From the NCBI GenBank assembly GCA_004026145.2, contig CP034986.1, positions 1,668,255 to 1,732,254 on the forward strand: 64,000 nt of DNA, given 5' to 3'. Below the pieces are notes generated by a model. That model was not told the DNA's origin. It ran no database searches and worked only from the letters and a program-made list of their open reading frames with translations. Shown here piece by piece: positions 34,201 to 46,739 of the stretch. This stretch comes from Takifugu bimaculatus. Lineage: Eukaryota > Chordata > Actinopteri > Tetraodontiformes > Tetraodontidae. A program made the translations under genes and the position numbers. Every line of letters begins with the position of its first letter. The stretch's first letter is position 1.

Positions 34201-35389
34201 CACAGGATTATTATATCATAGAAAAATAACAGCAGGAAGCAAGAGAGACATTTTCTCTGTTGGGATCACCTAATGCAGGCACTTAATTCTCAGATATTAG
34301 CTAATAACACATAAATATTCTTTTCCTCCAGGGTCTTTCAAAGCACATTAATTCACTTCCTAGTTAATAGCAGTATATATGTTGCATTGTTTGGCTGTTT
34401 TCTTCCATTTTTTGACCAGTTTAGGCCAATTATTTTTTAAAATGGCAAAAAAAAATGGAGACAGCCTTCAAAAGATAATATCCCTCCGAATGCTTCTCTG
34501 TCTGGAATTATAGAATAAATTCAAATAAATTCACCCTGCCCTAACTAATTTGGAGGAAGTGGGTTAAGTGGTTACTATATAATATGGATCTATAACAACT
34601 TGTCCAACAAGGGAAAAGGCATGTTTTACTGGATAACTTTATGAATGAGAGATTTGCTTTGGATTATTTGTGATTATCTAGAACAGATAGGCCACATCAA
34701 TCGCACCCAAAAGGTAATCATTTGCTTTCAAGTGTAAATATTGTTCACAATGTTACTAACAGGAGTTATTCCTACCTGGTCACATGCTGAAATCAACTCA
34801 GTCATAGAGCCTCATTAAAGGAATATACAGGTGTGACTTACAAAATCTACGTAGCAACATGTGAGCATAGAGCAAACACCTGTGATCATGACAACAGTTA
34901 ATGTACTTAATTCAATATTCCGGACTGAGATCACAGTGCCATGTAAATCATAAAATACATTAACAACAGAAAGAGTGTGGCTACTATCTCATTGCATCCC
35001 CTTTATCATAGAAAGAAGACAAAAGGATGGGGTGACATCATCTGTCTTTTCTGCATTCATAAACACAGCTATTATCCAGGTAAATAATTATTCCAAGTGC
35101 GAGTGTTGATTACAGATTCCCCCTGTTGTGTGTTACGGGAGGGATGCATTCACTCATCAAATAGGAATGAAATGTTAATGTGCTCCATCATAGTGCTTAA
35201 TCATGGCCATCAGTGAGGGTGAGTGGAACAAGTATTGCTGCTGTAGTGCTGGGTTGACAGATAAGGCCAGTTTGCTGAAGATGGTGGAGCTCTTGCAGTA
35301 TTTTGGAACAAATACTGAGGTCTTGTGTCTGTTATTTGCTAATGAAGTGGCACGTGTGTCTCTGTATTTTCTTTGTTTCTCCCTTTCCT
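31276..35389. other. Unique non-coding DNA
   Basis: No gene recognised. It includes a TATTATTATTATATTATATT low-complexity run near 32377-32402, and a perfect 10-bp inverted repeat at 32268-32277 and 32283-32292 (CTATTACCAA, loop GATTG, TTGGTAATAG). A poly(A) run lies at 32520-32533. Confidence 0.5.
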
Positions 35390-35560
35390 CTCCCAGTTTT
35401 CCTGGCCAGGGATCCCACATTTGGTCCTACTCAAGGTTTCTCCCTGTTTTTTTTTCTTTTAATAGTTTGTTTGGGGATCAGCCTCTGGGTTTTTGGAAAC
35501 CACTGAGAGACAGTCTTGATTGTAACAGAAGCTATATAGTATATAGTTGAAATTTATTTA
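35390..35560 (+). repeat. Family F dispersed repeat, copy 5
   Basis: C/T-rich leader, then GGTCCTACTCAAGGTTTC, a T-rich block, GTTTGTTTGGGGATCAGCC, TCTGGGTTTTTGGAAACCAC, GAGACAGTCTTGATTGTAAC and AGAAGCTATATAGTATATAG, where the family normally has GCTATATAAAT. Confidence 0.75.
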
Positions 35561-38500
35561 TCTCTGTTGAAATAAGCTCGAGATCAGAACACAATGGTAA
35601 TATATAGCAATGCCATCCACTCAGTACCATAGGTTTATATGACATATTTGGCAATGTGTACAGACTGGAAGGGAATGAGATGTTCTATGCTAGAGCACCA
35701 GGGTAAAACTTTGACCTAACAGAAGAAGCCAGGTCAACACGACCAAGCTGAAGTTTGTTTTTGGACAGATAAATACAATTCATTCTGTCTCAGGTGTTAA
35801 ACTGCTGGCTTGCTATTGACGACTGCCGTGGTCCCTGACGCCTTAGGTCAACCAGAAATGGCCCAACCCAAAGGGGCAAAGAGCAAAATCGCAACCTATC
35901 ATAGCGGAAGCATAGTGACTTCAACAAGAAAACAACAACACTCCTACATATGTATACAAGGACAAAGGATAAGTAAACAGCCTAGTTTCAGATATGAATT
36001 TAAACCTAGCGAGATTATATATTATTGGACACAGTGGGGGTCAAAATGTCCGATTACCTTAGCTAGCAATATGGTGTTGCCTCTGCTGTCGACTATTTTG
36101 TTTTTTGTCTCTCAGGGTTGTTGATGAGAAAGAGGCTGGCTGGAAACATGCACACACCCTATTATCATATCCTTACTACACTCAGATTATCAACTGACAG
36201 TGCACAAAACTCAAGCAAAGGGTGAGAAGAGCAGGAAAATCCTGTATCACCAGAGGGTCTTACTCCTTGATCCACATTTGATCTTCGCTTGGTTTCAGAA
36301 GATGGGATCAGTGTTTGGATAAGGTCAGAAAATAGAAGTAAAAAACCAGGCTGTGGGAGATTTTACTGTTTAACCACAAGATAATGTCGAATATGGATGA
36401 TCAAATAGAGAGGAGAAAAGAAAATGTGGTCTCTATTTAGTGTTCAATAAAATGTTAACTGGTATCAGCACGAAAGACTTAGGACCATCTTCACTGGGCA
36501 TAACCAAGTCCATTCAAATAGGTGATTATAACTCAGTGACTTTCAATGTGCAAACGGAATTATTGAAATTATTCATAATGGATGCTTTGTGTTAGACATT
36601 TTCACCTGGCTTCAATCGTTTTGATTAAAAAAAGAATAGCTCACACGTTTTGTTTTTTTCTTTTTTGTTCCTTCATGAACAGGATCTGATGATTGTTCCA
36701 TTATATTCCCTTCAAAGGTTCAGCATACTTGTGCAAATAATTAGTAGTCATAATTAATAATCTTTGCCGTATTTCCGACCGCCTCCTGATCTAAAATCCC
36801 ACACGTATGATTGTTAGAGAGAGGGCTCAGGTAGGGATTACATTCGATCCTTAATATGGTGGCCACGTTCAGCGCTTTGACAACTAATTTGCCCTAACAT
36901 TTCAGAAAAAAAGGTCAGACAACCCTCTGCCCAGTTTATGAATAGTGTATAAGGACTGTGTCTGACAAAGAGCAGGTACAGTGAACAAGGCAGGTAGAAG
37001 GGTCTCTTCATTGACTCAGTCTGGAACATAGGGAGTTGCTCTGTATTCACAAAATCAAAGAAAATAACTTTTTGACTCCATTATGCTGAGTCCCTTCCAA
37101 TGGAAAGGAAGTTTTAATTGAACCCATTTACAGACAACAGAGGTAAAGCTTAAAATAGGGGACGTGCATTGCAGTTGCAACCAAAATAATAATAATACAA
37201 TGACAAATGTGAATTAGGTTTAATGGACTTGTTATATTTTTGTTTTTCTGATAAACTGTGCATGGCACCAAAGTTCCCATAATAATTACAACTATATTAC
37301 TGCTGATTTAACTTGAGATTATCTTACAGAAACTATAGCATTTAGCAAGCATCACGTCCATACACTCCAAACCAACAGACTCTCGAGTTGAGTCATAGTC
37401 TTTATTAATTATCAAGTCTAACGCAATTTATCAACGCTTTCTCACTGCGATCACGTTTGTGCTGCCATATTCAGCCTTCGCGCAGGCCTGAAAGGTTCCG
37501 CGAAGCTCTAATAAGTGTAGCCTGAAACACACCAAGCCTGACATTTCCCCCAGGTTCACCATTGCCAAAGTCCACAGGTCTGTTTCATTCACAAACACGA
37601 GCATGAGATCAAGGCAACGTTCCATAGAAACAAATAAAAAAGAAAAATGACCAAAATCGGTCGATTCTGATATTGTTAACGTCAAAAAATAAATGTGTCA
37701 GTAAAAAAATGCCTGGCTGCTATCACAATATGCAGTGGCTTATATATTTCCCAACATAAAGTAAATAAGGTTTACATTTAAACGACAGCAATAGTTACTC
37801 ACTGGTTGTGGTGGATATGAGCAAAGCACAGGCAAATAGTTTTAACCAAACAGAACTTTGACTAAAAACAATATAGACTGTGACTCAACCTTCTGTCTGC
37901 CCATGTGTGATTAAAAGAAGAAATCATTTGAATAAACCTACACTCAACTGGAAGACATGAAACAGAACTACAGCTGAAGAAATAACAGTTCTAAAGCATC
38001 ACTTATGCAACATTTGCTCTTGAAAGCTTCATTTAATTAGTATTCCTATTTAGAATGTGTTGATCTGCACAGAGATTAATACTGACATAAAAAAGTACTC
38101 CTCAAAGTTAAAAAGTGCTGGTGAAAATTGTTCGAAAAATAAGATTCATAGGACGGAGCACAACCCAATTGTTTGCCGATACTTGCAAAACAAGTACAAT
38201 ATTTATAGGACATGGACTTTACTTGGTCATAAGTGGTTCCCAGGCCACTTCCAATTTTACGATCTTTCCATGTTCCACACACACATACATACACAAGTTA
38301 GAGAATTCTATAGTTGTCCAGCTAGTCCGCGGCTGCGACATTTGTTAAATTATTGGTATCAGGGGAGAGCTAACCACTTCATTTTCTGCAAGCTGGTTCC
38401 ATATTGATCAGCCTGCCTGCGACAAGTCACAGCAGTCGTAGCCTAGGTGACAGCTCCATCTCGACCCTCAGCATTCACAAACACTCATCCAATATAGCAA

Positions 38501-38567
38501 AGCATAGCTGTATGTTGCAATGTGTGCATGTATGAGGTGGAAAATGGGAAGCTGTACCTCATCTAGC
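35561..38567. other. Unique non-coding DNA
   Basis: No gene or repeat recognised. The minus-strand open frame at 37431-37685 is the most protein-like in this stretch but matches nothing I know and has no clear splice sites. Confidence 0.5.
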
Positions 38568-38573
38568 ATTTTT

Positions 38574-38599
38574 CCATCCATCCATCCATCCATCCATCC
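38574..38599 (-). repeat. (GATG)n 3' tail of LINE copy 2
   Basis: Six CCAT-type units on the plus strand, directly before CTCTACCGCTTATCCGGGG, which is the LINE 3' UTR. Confidence 0.9.
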
Positions 38600-38607
38600 T
38601 CTACCGC

Positions 38608-38880
38608 TTATCCGGGGTCGGGTCGCGGGGGTCTTCTCGGGGGTCTCCTACCGGAGGGACATGCCCTGAACACCTCACCAGGGAGGCGTCCAGGGGGCAT
38701 CCTAACTAGGTGCCCAAGCCACCTCATCTGGCTCCTCTCAACGCGGAGGATCAGTGGCTCTACTCCGAGCTCCTCCCAGATGGCAGAGCTTCTCACCCTA
38801 TCTCTAAGGGAGAGCCCAGCCACCCTAAGGAGGAAGCTCATTTCGGCCGTTTGTACCCGTGATCTTGTTCTTTCTGTCAT
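38608..38880 (-). pseudogene. LINE RT C-terminal fragment with internal in-frame deletion
   Basis: Reads MTERTRSRVQTAEMSFL, RVAGLSLRDRVRSSAIWEEL, WLGHLVRMPPGRLPGEVF, then GRRPPRRPPRPDPG. The other copies have about 45 residues (GRPRTRWRDYVSRL onward) between the two proline-rich pieces. The 5' flank matches coding sequence of the other copies to about 39039 but in broken frames. Confidence 0.85.
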
Positions 38881-39050
38881 TACCTGAAGCTCATGACCAT
38901 AGGTGAGGGTAGGAACGAAGATCGACCGGTAAATTCACCACTACTTCACCACTACAGACCGGTGCAGAGTCCGCATTACTGCGGACGCCGCACCGATCCG
39001 CCTGTCGATCTCCTGCTCCATTCTTCCCTCACTCATGAATATTTTTCCAT

Positions 39051-42000
39051 TTAATCCATCTGTCCTTTTGGATGTTATAATCGTATTTTAATTTCTGGGT
39101 ATCAAAACAAGTGCACTCAAGTGTTGCAAATGCCCTATTATGAGATGAGAATAGAGAAATGCTGGATCCTGCCTCTCTCCTCAAATTTTATTGGTCACTT
39201 ATTCATCCCAGTGACCTATTGATCTCAATCTTAGCACACAATTTTTCTTTGCAACGCCTCAGTGCCTCGGCCCTTTTACACGTAAACATGTGCCTGCTAA
39301 ATTAATGTTAGACTACCAATAAAAACCCCAAACAACTGAGAACCAAAACAAATGTTGGGCTAGTGCACCATAGTGAATAGTCCTTTTAATGTGGGGGGGA
39401 AAAAGGAAAAACAAGGTTTGGGGATTAAGAACACATTTGTTCAAACTGCTTTGCTTTTAGTCAAGCTCAATTAATGCTGGAAAACCCATGCAATAAAAAT
39501 ACAGCTGCAACAGATTTCTCAGTGCTGCATAAACATAAGAAAAAAAACAAACTGCCGCTGCTAAAATATTTGTTTTGGCAGACTTTGGGAATTAGAGTGC
39601 AACAACTCTGTTTTTGTGCAGTAGAGCCGAGGTCTAAATACAAATGCATACTTGTCCATTGTTTTGCTGTACAGTTGTTGCTCCTCTGTTACAGCCATTG
39701 CCTTTTTCGTAGACTGGTGGCACCAGCCAGCACACAGCTCAGTGCGAAGGATGTGTTGCTACATTACTGTAGACTTAAACTCCAACCAGGCCAAAATAGT
39801 ATGAAGGTTAATGGAACACAGGCAGCCAGAATCTATCGTCTTGGATTTGGACATCTCACTCATACCCTTTTCGCATCAAACTTACAGTAGTTGCAAAAAC
39901 AACATTTGGCAATATTTTTAGGGTTTTTCTGAGGCAGATGATGGGTCTGTTGTCTTTGAAATCATAATGTTTCTGATAGGAAGCATGCCAGAACTGGTTA
40001 GTCAAAACAAGGGCGAGTAAAATTGCGTATTACGTATTGCCCTGAAATCTTGGCAATGGTGCATCTTAAAAAAGGGGCAAGTGCAAAGCCCAAAAAAACC
40101 CCCATCACAAGCAAATAATAGTCTGCCAACAGGCAGCAACGCGCACTGCACCATGCTGCTGTGCTCAGAGGGGAACTTCTCTTGAGGAATCGAGTGGTTA
40201 CGTGCTGGCAAGATCTCAATTTCAACATCTTTGCTTATTTCATAGGGATCTTTCGGCTTCAAATTTGCTCATGACCCCTTCTTAATTATCTGGTCCCCCT
40301 TTCTTCACCCAGCTATTGCAGCTGCAGAAAATGAACCTCCATTAATCATAGGCTTATACACACGGCCAAAAACGGCTGCAAGTGAGGATGCAATAGGCTT
40401 ATATCAGCCCCAATTCTTTACTGAAAATAGGCAATTTGCATAAGGAGCACCTGCTGGTGATTATGATTAACTGTCTCTGAAATAAGTGGCCTCTATACAA
40501 AGTGCAAAGGTGCTTATAGAAATTAATAATCAATTCTATACTAGTTCTGGCAGTTTTATACGGCTATTAAGAAAAACTATGAATGCTAACAGTCGCTACT
40601 GCCTACCAAATGGTTGTCTTCACACTTCCGCAGACAAACACAAACCACTGCACACGCCAGAAATGCACCATCCAATCCAGTTCTTTCTCCATCACTACAA
40701 ACAGTATTGCCTGTAGCCATGCGTGTTGACACTGAGGCATCTGGAGTTGCTCACAAGTGGCCTCCCACTCTATCCCTTTAGACTGCGTTATCGCAAAGCC
40801 GGGGAAAAAAAATAGAAAGAGAAGAGAGAGGACTGGGGAAGGGGGAGGGGGATAAATGTCTTGTAAGAACATGCGCTTGGCTTCTCCAGGACAGTGTACT
40901 TAATCTCACTGCAACATCTGGCAGAGGTTGGGTGGGCACCGGCTGCATCAAGGAACCCCACTGTCCAAATGCTCTTGAGTAATTTCAGAGCTGGAAAAAA
41001 TTCAATTCAGTTCCATACAACCCTCCACTCTTTGGACAGTTTTCCCATGAAGTTATCTGTATACACGTGTTTATTTGAAACCCCTCTCTCTCTCTTCATG
41101 CTCGTAACTAAAAAAAATCTACCCTGCAATTTTCTACAATTGCTTTCAACACAAAAGCAAACCGCTTGCACAATGGGAAACTTTATTGACTAAAAGAATC
41201 CACACATAAATACTTGCACTCCAGAGCTCTTATCATGTCGTTCATGTGCATGAATAAAGGAATAAAAGCACTTTTGCTATTCCAGAGAGTCTGATTTTTA
41301 GCCAATTTAGAACAACAACAAAAGCTGGAATTAGGAAAACAATTACAGACAAGTGCTTCTTCAAACAATCATCTTGTCCCTGACACTGAAAAATAAAGCA
41401 TAGTATTAATAGTAATAATATTTTATATACTCATAATAGGTCACCAGTGTTTTAATTTAATTTACTGTACAATCGTTTAGAAACCCTTCACACATTGCAT
41501 CTTATTATTATTAATATTATTATTAACAATATTACATGAATTTGTTTTACATTTATTCTGAGTAAATTGAAACTGTAATCTGGTTTGAAAAGATTTGAAA
41601 TAATCTCCTATATTTTCCATGTAGATTTGTTGATTCCACGTCTCTGTCAAACATGAGAATACTATTTTCAATACTTGGTAAAAGAAAAAAAATGCATCTA
41701 CTGTATAATGGGATGAAGTTGGCAATTTGTATGGCTCAGGTCAGATTGACCAAGGTCAGCGAGTGGCTCAGAATATCCGTCACCCAAACAAATCAGCAGG
41801 TCACCTAATCTGATTGAGTCTTGGCCTCAGAGGCCCCCCAGGTTTCAATAATACATAAGTGGTTTTCCCTAAGTCACGTTCATGATCCAGACTGCTGTCA
41901 CACCACAAGCTAAGGGAAAATTAAAAATGTCTACCCTTTTTATCTATGGTTGCAAGCCAGAGTTGATAAAACTGTTACACAAATGAATCCTTAGATGCTG

Positions 42001-43510
42001 CTATTATATAACAACATATAATACAATAAACACAATACATGAATTATTTGAAGTCTTACACATAAAAATACTTTAGCCTTGTCGGTTGATTTATTTTTTG
42101 TGCCCTGAAAGCTTATTAGTTATTGAATTTTCTGCAGCATGGTCCAGTTGCTATAATTGTTAATGGCCCTTCTGAACACCATGACACAAGGGGTGGTTGT
42201 GCGGAGGTATACAACATCTGGGACCATATAAAACAGGGGTGGCCAATGCAGTCATACAAGTGCTGTAACCCATCGGGGTCACTTGGAATCCTACTTTCCT
42301 TGGTGACAGCAACTGTCTACCTGGTAGGACAGAATAGTACTCTAGAACCACAATCTAGCATAGATTTCTGTTGAAATAGGTGGGCTGTTCCGCCCACTTC
42401 TCGGCTACTACTACCTCCAGTACACCTGAGGATTAGTTTAGGCCCAAGAATCTCACTGCAATGCTTATAGTAGAATAAAAGAATTACACATCAAACCAGT
42501 AGTCGTCTGTGGAGAAGATATGCAGATGGTGGCTGGTTCACTTGGAAAAATGGGTCAGTGGCACAGGAAGATCATCAATTCAGGTCCAAATAAAAAATGT
42601 CTTTGCATGAATAAAAGGCAAATTAATCGGCCAGCTCTGCTTAGAGCTATTTAAAGCACATGTATCAATGAAGAGGAACTGAAGTTTCCAGCACTACAAC
42701 TCTTGCTAATGCAAAACAAAGCATCATGTTTTCATGGTTTCAAATGTCTCCTAAATTCTTGCTAGTGTTTTGGTTTTTGTTTTCCCCACTAATAATTCCT
42801 GTTCCTTACTTTCTTTCCGACATTGTTCCCCCCAAGTAATGGCAATACTAATGTGGGGCTCAAGTACAACCTCCTTTCCATGCACTCAGCTGTAACACAC
42901 AGAATAATATACAGTACACACTAACAACCATCTATGTGTACAACAGACTAAAGCTACAAAATCATTCTACATTCTATGCAAAGACCGAAGCCTAAAGAGG
43001 TAAAAGGGTTTATAGAAAATAAGGGACATGTCCAGTAGAACATAAATAGATTGAGCATTTCATATCATAATAGTGGTAAGATGATCCAGCTTAGACTGTG
43101 AAAAGTCTCCTACAATAAAGTAACTTGACCAGGACAGATCCCCTCAGGGCATCCCTTGCCAACACTTATTCACCAAAGGTGCAGATAGGAGAGGGAAGAA
43201 AATGTCCTCAGAGTGAAGAAAATGTCTACAAAAATAAACATCTTATCAATATACCAAAACGTGCCATATTTACATTTTACTGACAAGGAAATAAATTAAC
43301 CATATAAATAGAGAGAGTAAACAAAAACATAATTAACTCAAAAAGATGAGGAAATTATAGCATAAATTTAGGCCCCTAAACGTCTCGTAACCGCAGTCCA
43401 AACTGACAATGCTTCCCCCGCATACAGCATTAACAAGCAGCCAGCGACAGCAAATATGGGAGCACTGAGGTTAGCTGCATGTCACAGGCCTACAGAGCTA
43501 AGCATGGCTA
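39051..43510. other. Unique non-coding DNA
   Basis: No gene recognised. The 138-codon frame at 39474-39890 (plus) has no motif. AT-rich runs lie at 41400-41530. At 42230-42245 ACAGGGGTGGCCAATG resembles a hAT terminus, but no partner terminus was found. Confidence 0.5.
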
Positions 43511-43516
43511 ACTTAC

Positions 43517-43537
43517 CTTCAACGGCATACTCTTCGG
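43517..43537 (-). other. Candidate 21-nt microexon
   Basis: On the minus strand a TACTAAT branch-point match (plus 43597-43603) is followed by pyrimidine-rich sequence with no AG until ATGAAG. Then come 21 nt ending GTTGAAG and a perfect GTAAGT donor (plus 43511-43516). The length is a multiple of three. One frame encodes EEYAVE with split flanking codons, another PKSMPLK. Upstream sequence in the first frame reads TLGSFHEA. I do not recognise the peptide. The acceptor AAG is weaker than CAG. It could be a neural-type microexon of a gene on the minus strand, or chance. Confidence 0.25.
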
Positions 43538-43603
43538 CTTCATGGAACGAGCCCAGGGTTGCATGGGGAGAAAAAAAATGGACAAAGAGGACAATCATTA
43601 GTA

Positions 43604-44945
43604 GGGTTTTTCCTCTTTTATCTTAAAACAAAACAATATACTGAGACAAATCTGATTATTTTAGATAAATAATCCACTGTGTTACTTTCAGGAATCTATT
43701 GTAAAATTTATTTTACTGTCCACGGCTTAAAAATGACCCCATGTCATTCCCCCGGATTCATTCTGACGCCGCTCCCTGGCATCAACCTGCAGCTTGCTTA
43801 ACCTACATACGCGAGCCAGATTTGGCCTCCACAGGGACCCATACGGCAGACGGTCACTCCAGTCATCTGGGTTAAATTAGCATGGGCCTCTTTTGTGCAG
43901 AAAAGTCCTTATATTAAGTTCTCTTCTGATCATTTGTAGGTTTCAAAAGATGTAATGTGCTTTTTACCACTATCTAGTAGTTTTATTGGTTTTCACCTCT
44001 TGTATGAGTGTGCGTCTCTCATAGCCTCTGGCAACAAACCCCACTGGGATCCACGGTAACCGCTTCCAAAGTAATGGATTCACATGAGGTGGCAGGTGGG
44101 TTTATTCAAAATCACACTTTGTGATCACACATCAAAATCACGAACAACCCACGAGTGAAGGGAATTGTTTTAGCATGGTTTTCAATCAGTGCCTTTTAAG
44201 ACAAACTAAAGAATGATAAAAATGGATGTGAATTTGCTTTTTTTTAACCTTCAAAATTTGCAAGAACCGCATAGAAACGAGGTAAGAAAATATTTTTTTA
44301 ATAATGAAAAAAACAGATTAAAAAGGCTACACTTTCATAAAAACCTTACTTAATGGACAATTCTAAGCAAATTCAGTTTGGCTCTATAGTTTACTAATAT
44401 TTAGGTCTAAAAGAATTGAAGTGAAGTGAAGCCCTCTTGTTTGTCGTATTGAAAAAGGAATCTCAATGTGTGCCTGCAATATTGGAAGCACATTGTTTTT
44501 GAAGCATGGCTATTTGGTCAATAATGTCAGAATATTTACTGGGATCATTTCAGACAACCAATAAACATATTGACCATGTCAGCAAAACTTTCATGAGACT
44601 CTACAAGACTTGGTATTACAGTTAATTTTCTAATTAGCCAACTCCTCAGTGTATGCTTGGATAACCATCTGACATTGTCTGTGGAATGTTGGTAGCTTAG
44701 ATAGCCTAAGATCTGTCCCATTATATGCTGCAGTAACAGACTGGCCTACTGCTTAACAGGAGCAATTTGAAATTAAATGTAAAATTTTATCGACTCAAAC
44801 GATCGTTAAAGCAATGCCCCACTTTGAATTTGACATAAATTGTCCCTTTTTTCCCAGGGTTTTCATATCCCAGTTGGTACCGGGAAAGCAAATTTTTAAA
44901 CATGCTTATATGTCTTGTCATAGCATTTCTGCATAGAAAGAAAGT
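43604..44945. other. Unique non-coding DNA
   Basis: Nothing recognised. Confidence 0.5.
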
Positions 44946-44957
44946 TAAAACTAAATT

Positions 44958-45034
44958 CCATCCATCCATCCATCCATCCATCCATCCATCCATCCATTCA
45001 TCCATCCATCCATCCATCCATCCATCCATCCATC
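44958..45034 (-). repeat. (GATG)n 3' tail of LINE copy 3
   Basis: About 19 CCAT units on the plus strand with one CCATTCAT interruption. It is much longer than the tails of the other copies, so it has expanded as a microsatellite or is younger. Confidence 0.95.
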
Positions 45035-45043
45035 CTCTACTGC

Positions 45044-45742
45044 TTATCCGGGGTCGGGTCGCGGGGGCAGCAGCCTAAGCAGAGAAGCCCAGACTTCCCT
45101 CTCCCCAGCTACTTCTTCCAGCTCATCCACGGGGATCCCCAGGCGTTCCCAGGCCAGTCGAGAGACATAGTCTCTCCAACGTGTCCTGGGTCTTCCCGGG
45201 GGTCTCCCAACGGAGGGACATGCCCTGAACACCTCACCAGGGAGGCGCCCAGGGGGCATCCTGACTAGGTGCCCAAGCCACCTCATCTGGCTCCTCTCAA
45301 CGCGGAGGAGCAGTAGCTCTACTCCGAGCTCCTCCCGGATGGCAGAGCTTCTCACCCTATCTCTAAGGGAGAGCCCAGCCACCCTTTGGAGGAAGCTCAT
45401 TTTGGCCGTTTGTACCCATGATCTTGTTCTTTCGGTCATGACCCAAAGCTCATGACCATAGGTGAGGGTAGGAATGAAGGTCGACTGGTAAATTGAGAGC
45501 TTCACCTTTTGGCTCAGCTCTCTCTTCACCACTACGGACCAGTGCAGAGTCCGCATTACTGCGGATGCCGCACCAATCCGCCTGTCGATCTCCTGCTCCA
45601 TTCTTCCCTCACTCGTAAACAAAACCCCGAGGTACTTGAACTCCTCCACTTGGGGCAGGATCTCCTCCTTGACCCAGAGAAGGCACTCCACCTTTTTCCG
45701 GTTGAGAACCATGGCCTCAGCTTTGGATGTGCTGATTCTCAT
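45044..45742 (-). pseudogene. LINE RT C-terminal region (open, 232 codons)
   Basis: Reads from MRISTSKAEAMVLNRKKVEC through LGVLFTSEGRMEQEIDRRIG, LTYGHELWVMTERTRS, RVAGLSLRDRVRSSAIREEL and GHLVRMPPGRLPGEVF to LLPPRPDPG and a stop. This frame is open where the copy at 18.3 kb has a +1 shift, so it shows the ancestral spacing. It follows the reverse transcriptase core in RTE-type proteins. Confidence 0.9.
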
Positions 45743-45789
45743 CCCAGCCGCTTCACATGCGGCGGCGAACCAATCCAGTGATCATTGGA

Positions 45790-46212
45790 GGTCACAGGCA
45801 CATCACCTGCAAAAAGCAGAGACCTGATCCTGAGGTCACCAAACTGGACCCCCTAAACACCATGACTGCCCCTAGAAATTCTGTCCATAAAAATTGTGAA
45901 CAGAATTGGTGACAAAGGGCAGCCCTGGCGGAGACCAACCCTCACTGAAAACGAGTTCGACTTACTGCCAGCAATGCAGACCAAACTCTGACACCGATCG
46001 TACAGGGAGCGGACGGCCCATATCAGCGGGCCTGACACCCCATACTCTCGGAGAACTCCCCACAGGACCCCCCGAGGGACACGGTCGAATGCCTTCTCCA
46101 AGTCCACAAAACACATGTGGACTGGTTGGGCAAACTTCCATGCACCCTCGAAGACCCTGCTGAGGGTGTAGAGCTGGTCCAGTGTTCCACGCCCACCTTG
46201 CGGCCACATCAC
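45790..46212 (-). pseudogene. LINE RT core fragment with damaged catalytic box
   Basis: The frame 46212-45853 holds GRGTLDQLYTLSRVFEGAW, FVDLEKAFDRVPRGV (motif A) and GLRQGCPLSPILF (motif B). Just downstream, the motif C codons at 45802-45813 read FAGD in place of FADD. A 19-bp deletion relative to the copy at 18.4 kb follows at once, removing the VVLLASS codons and shifting the frame. Motif A is preceded by MMWPQGGRG, which joins directly to endonuclease-frame DNA; the RT fingers (motifs 0-2) are missing. Confidence 0.88.
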
Positions 46213-46736
46213 CGGTCAGCCGCCTCAACAATGGAGGCACGGAACATGGTCCACTCAGACTCAATGTCCCCCGCCTCCCTCGGGATATGGTCAAAGCTCT
46301 CCCGGAGGTGTGAGTTGAAGCTCCTTCTGACAGGAGACTCTGCCAGGCATTCCCAGCAGACCCTCACAATATGTTTGGGTCTGACAGGTCTGTCCGGCAT
46401 CCTTCCCCGCCATCGGAGCGAACTCACCACCAAGTGGTGATCAGTTGACAGCTCCGCCCCTCTCTTTACCTGGGTGTCCAGAACATGCGGCTGCAAATGC
46501 AATGACACGACCACAAAGTCGATCATCGATCTGTGGCCTAAGGCGTCCTGGTGCCAAGTGCACATGTGGATGCCTTTATGACAATCAGAGATGAGCACAG
46601 AAGTCCAATAACAAAAATCACTCGGGTTCAGATCCGGAGGGCCGTTCTTCCCAATCACACCTCTCCAGGTCACACTGTCGCTGCCAACGTGAGCATTGAA
46701 GTCACCCAGGAGGACCACTCTCCACCACTCCCTCTA
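46209..46736 (-). pseudogene. LINE APE-type endonuclease, C-terminal half
   Basis: Starts inside VVLLGDFNAHVGSD, a conserved box of LINE AP-like endonucleases, and continues through HRSMIDFVVVS and ELSTDHHLVVSSLRWRG (the catalytic SDH motif in TDH form) to IVEAADR and a TGA. This domain nicks target DNA to prime reverse transcription (established for the class). The N-terminal half, with the metal-binding Asn and Glu boxes, is absent; its place is taken by hAT-like sequence. Confidence 0.88.
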
Positions 46737-46739
46737 AGG

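Larger units (their letters stand above)
38568..39050 (-). mobile_element. Rex3/RTE-like LINE, short deleted copy with 10-bp TSD
   Basis: Flanked by ATTTTTCCAT at 38568-38577 and 39041-39050; the left repeat overlaps the first CCAT of the tail. On the minus strand the element starts near 39039 within the codons preceding the C-terminal domain and ends in a (GATG)n tail at 38574-38599. Compared with the other copies, about 130 bp is missing after GGGTCGCGGGGG (near 38630) and about 30 bp near 38935. The first deletion keeps the frame, so the frame 38880-38608 reads GRRPPRRPPRPDPG across it. It has no RT catalytic region and is a dead 5'-truncated insertion. Confidence 0.9.

Noticed and set aside
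39474..39890. 138-codon plus-strand open frame
   Set aside because: No domain or repeat similarity recognised and low-complexity stretches; probably chance.
42225..42260. hAT-like terminus ACAGGGGTGGCCAATG
   Set aside because: No matching inverted terminus or 8-bp duplication found nearby; too short to claim an element.
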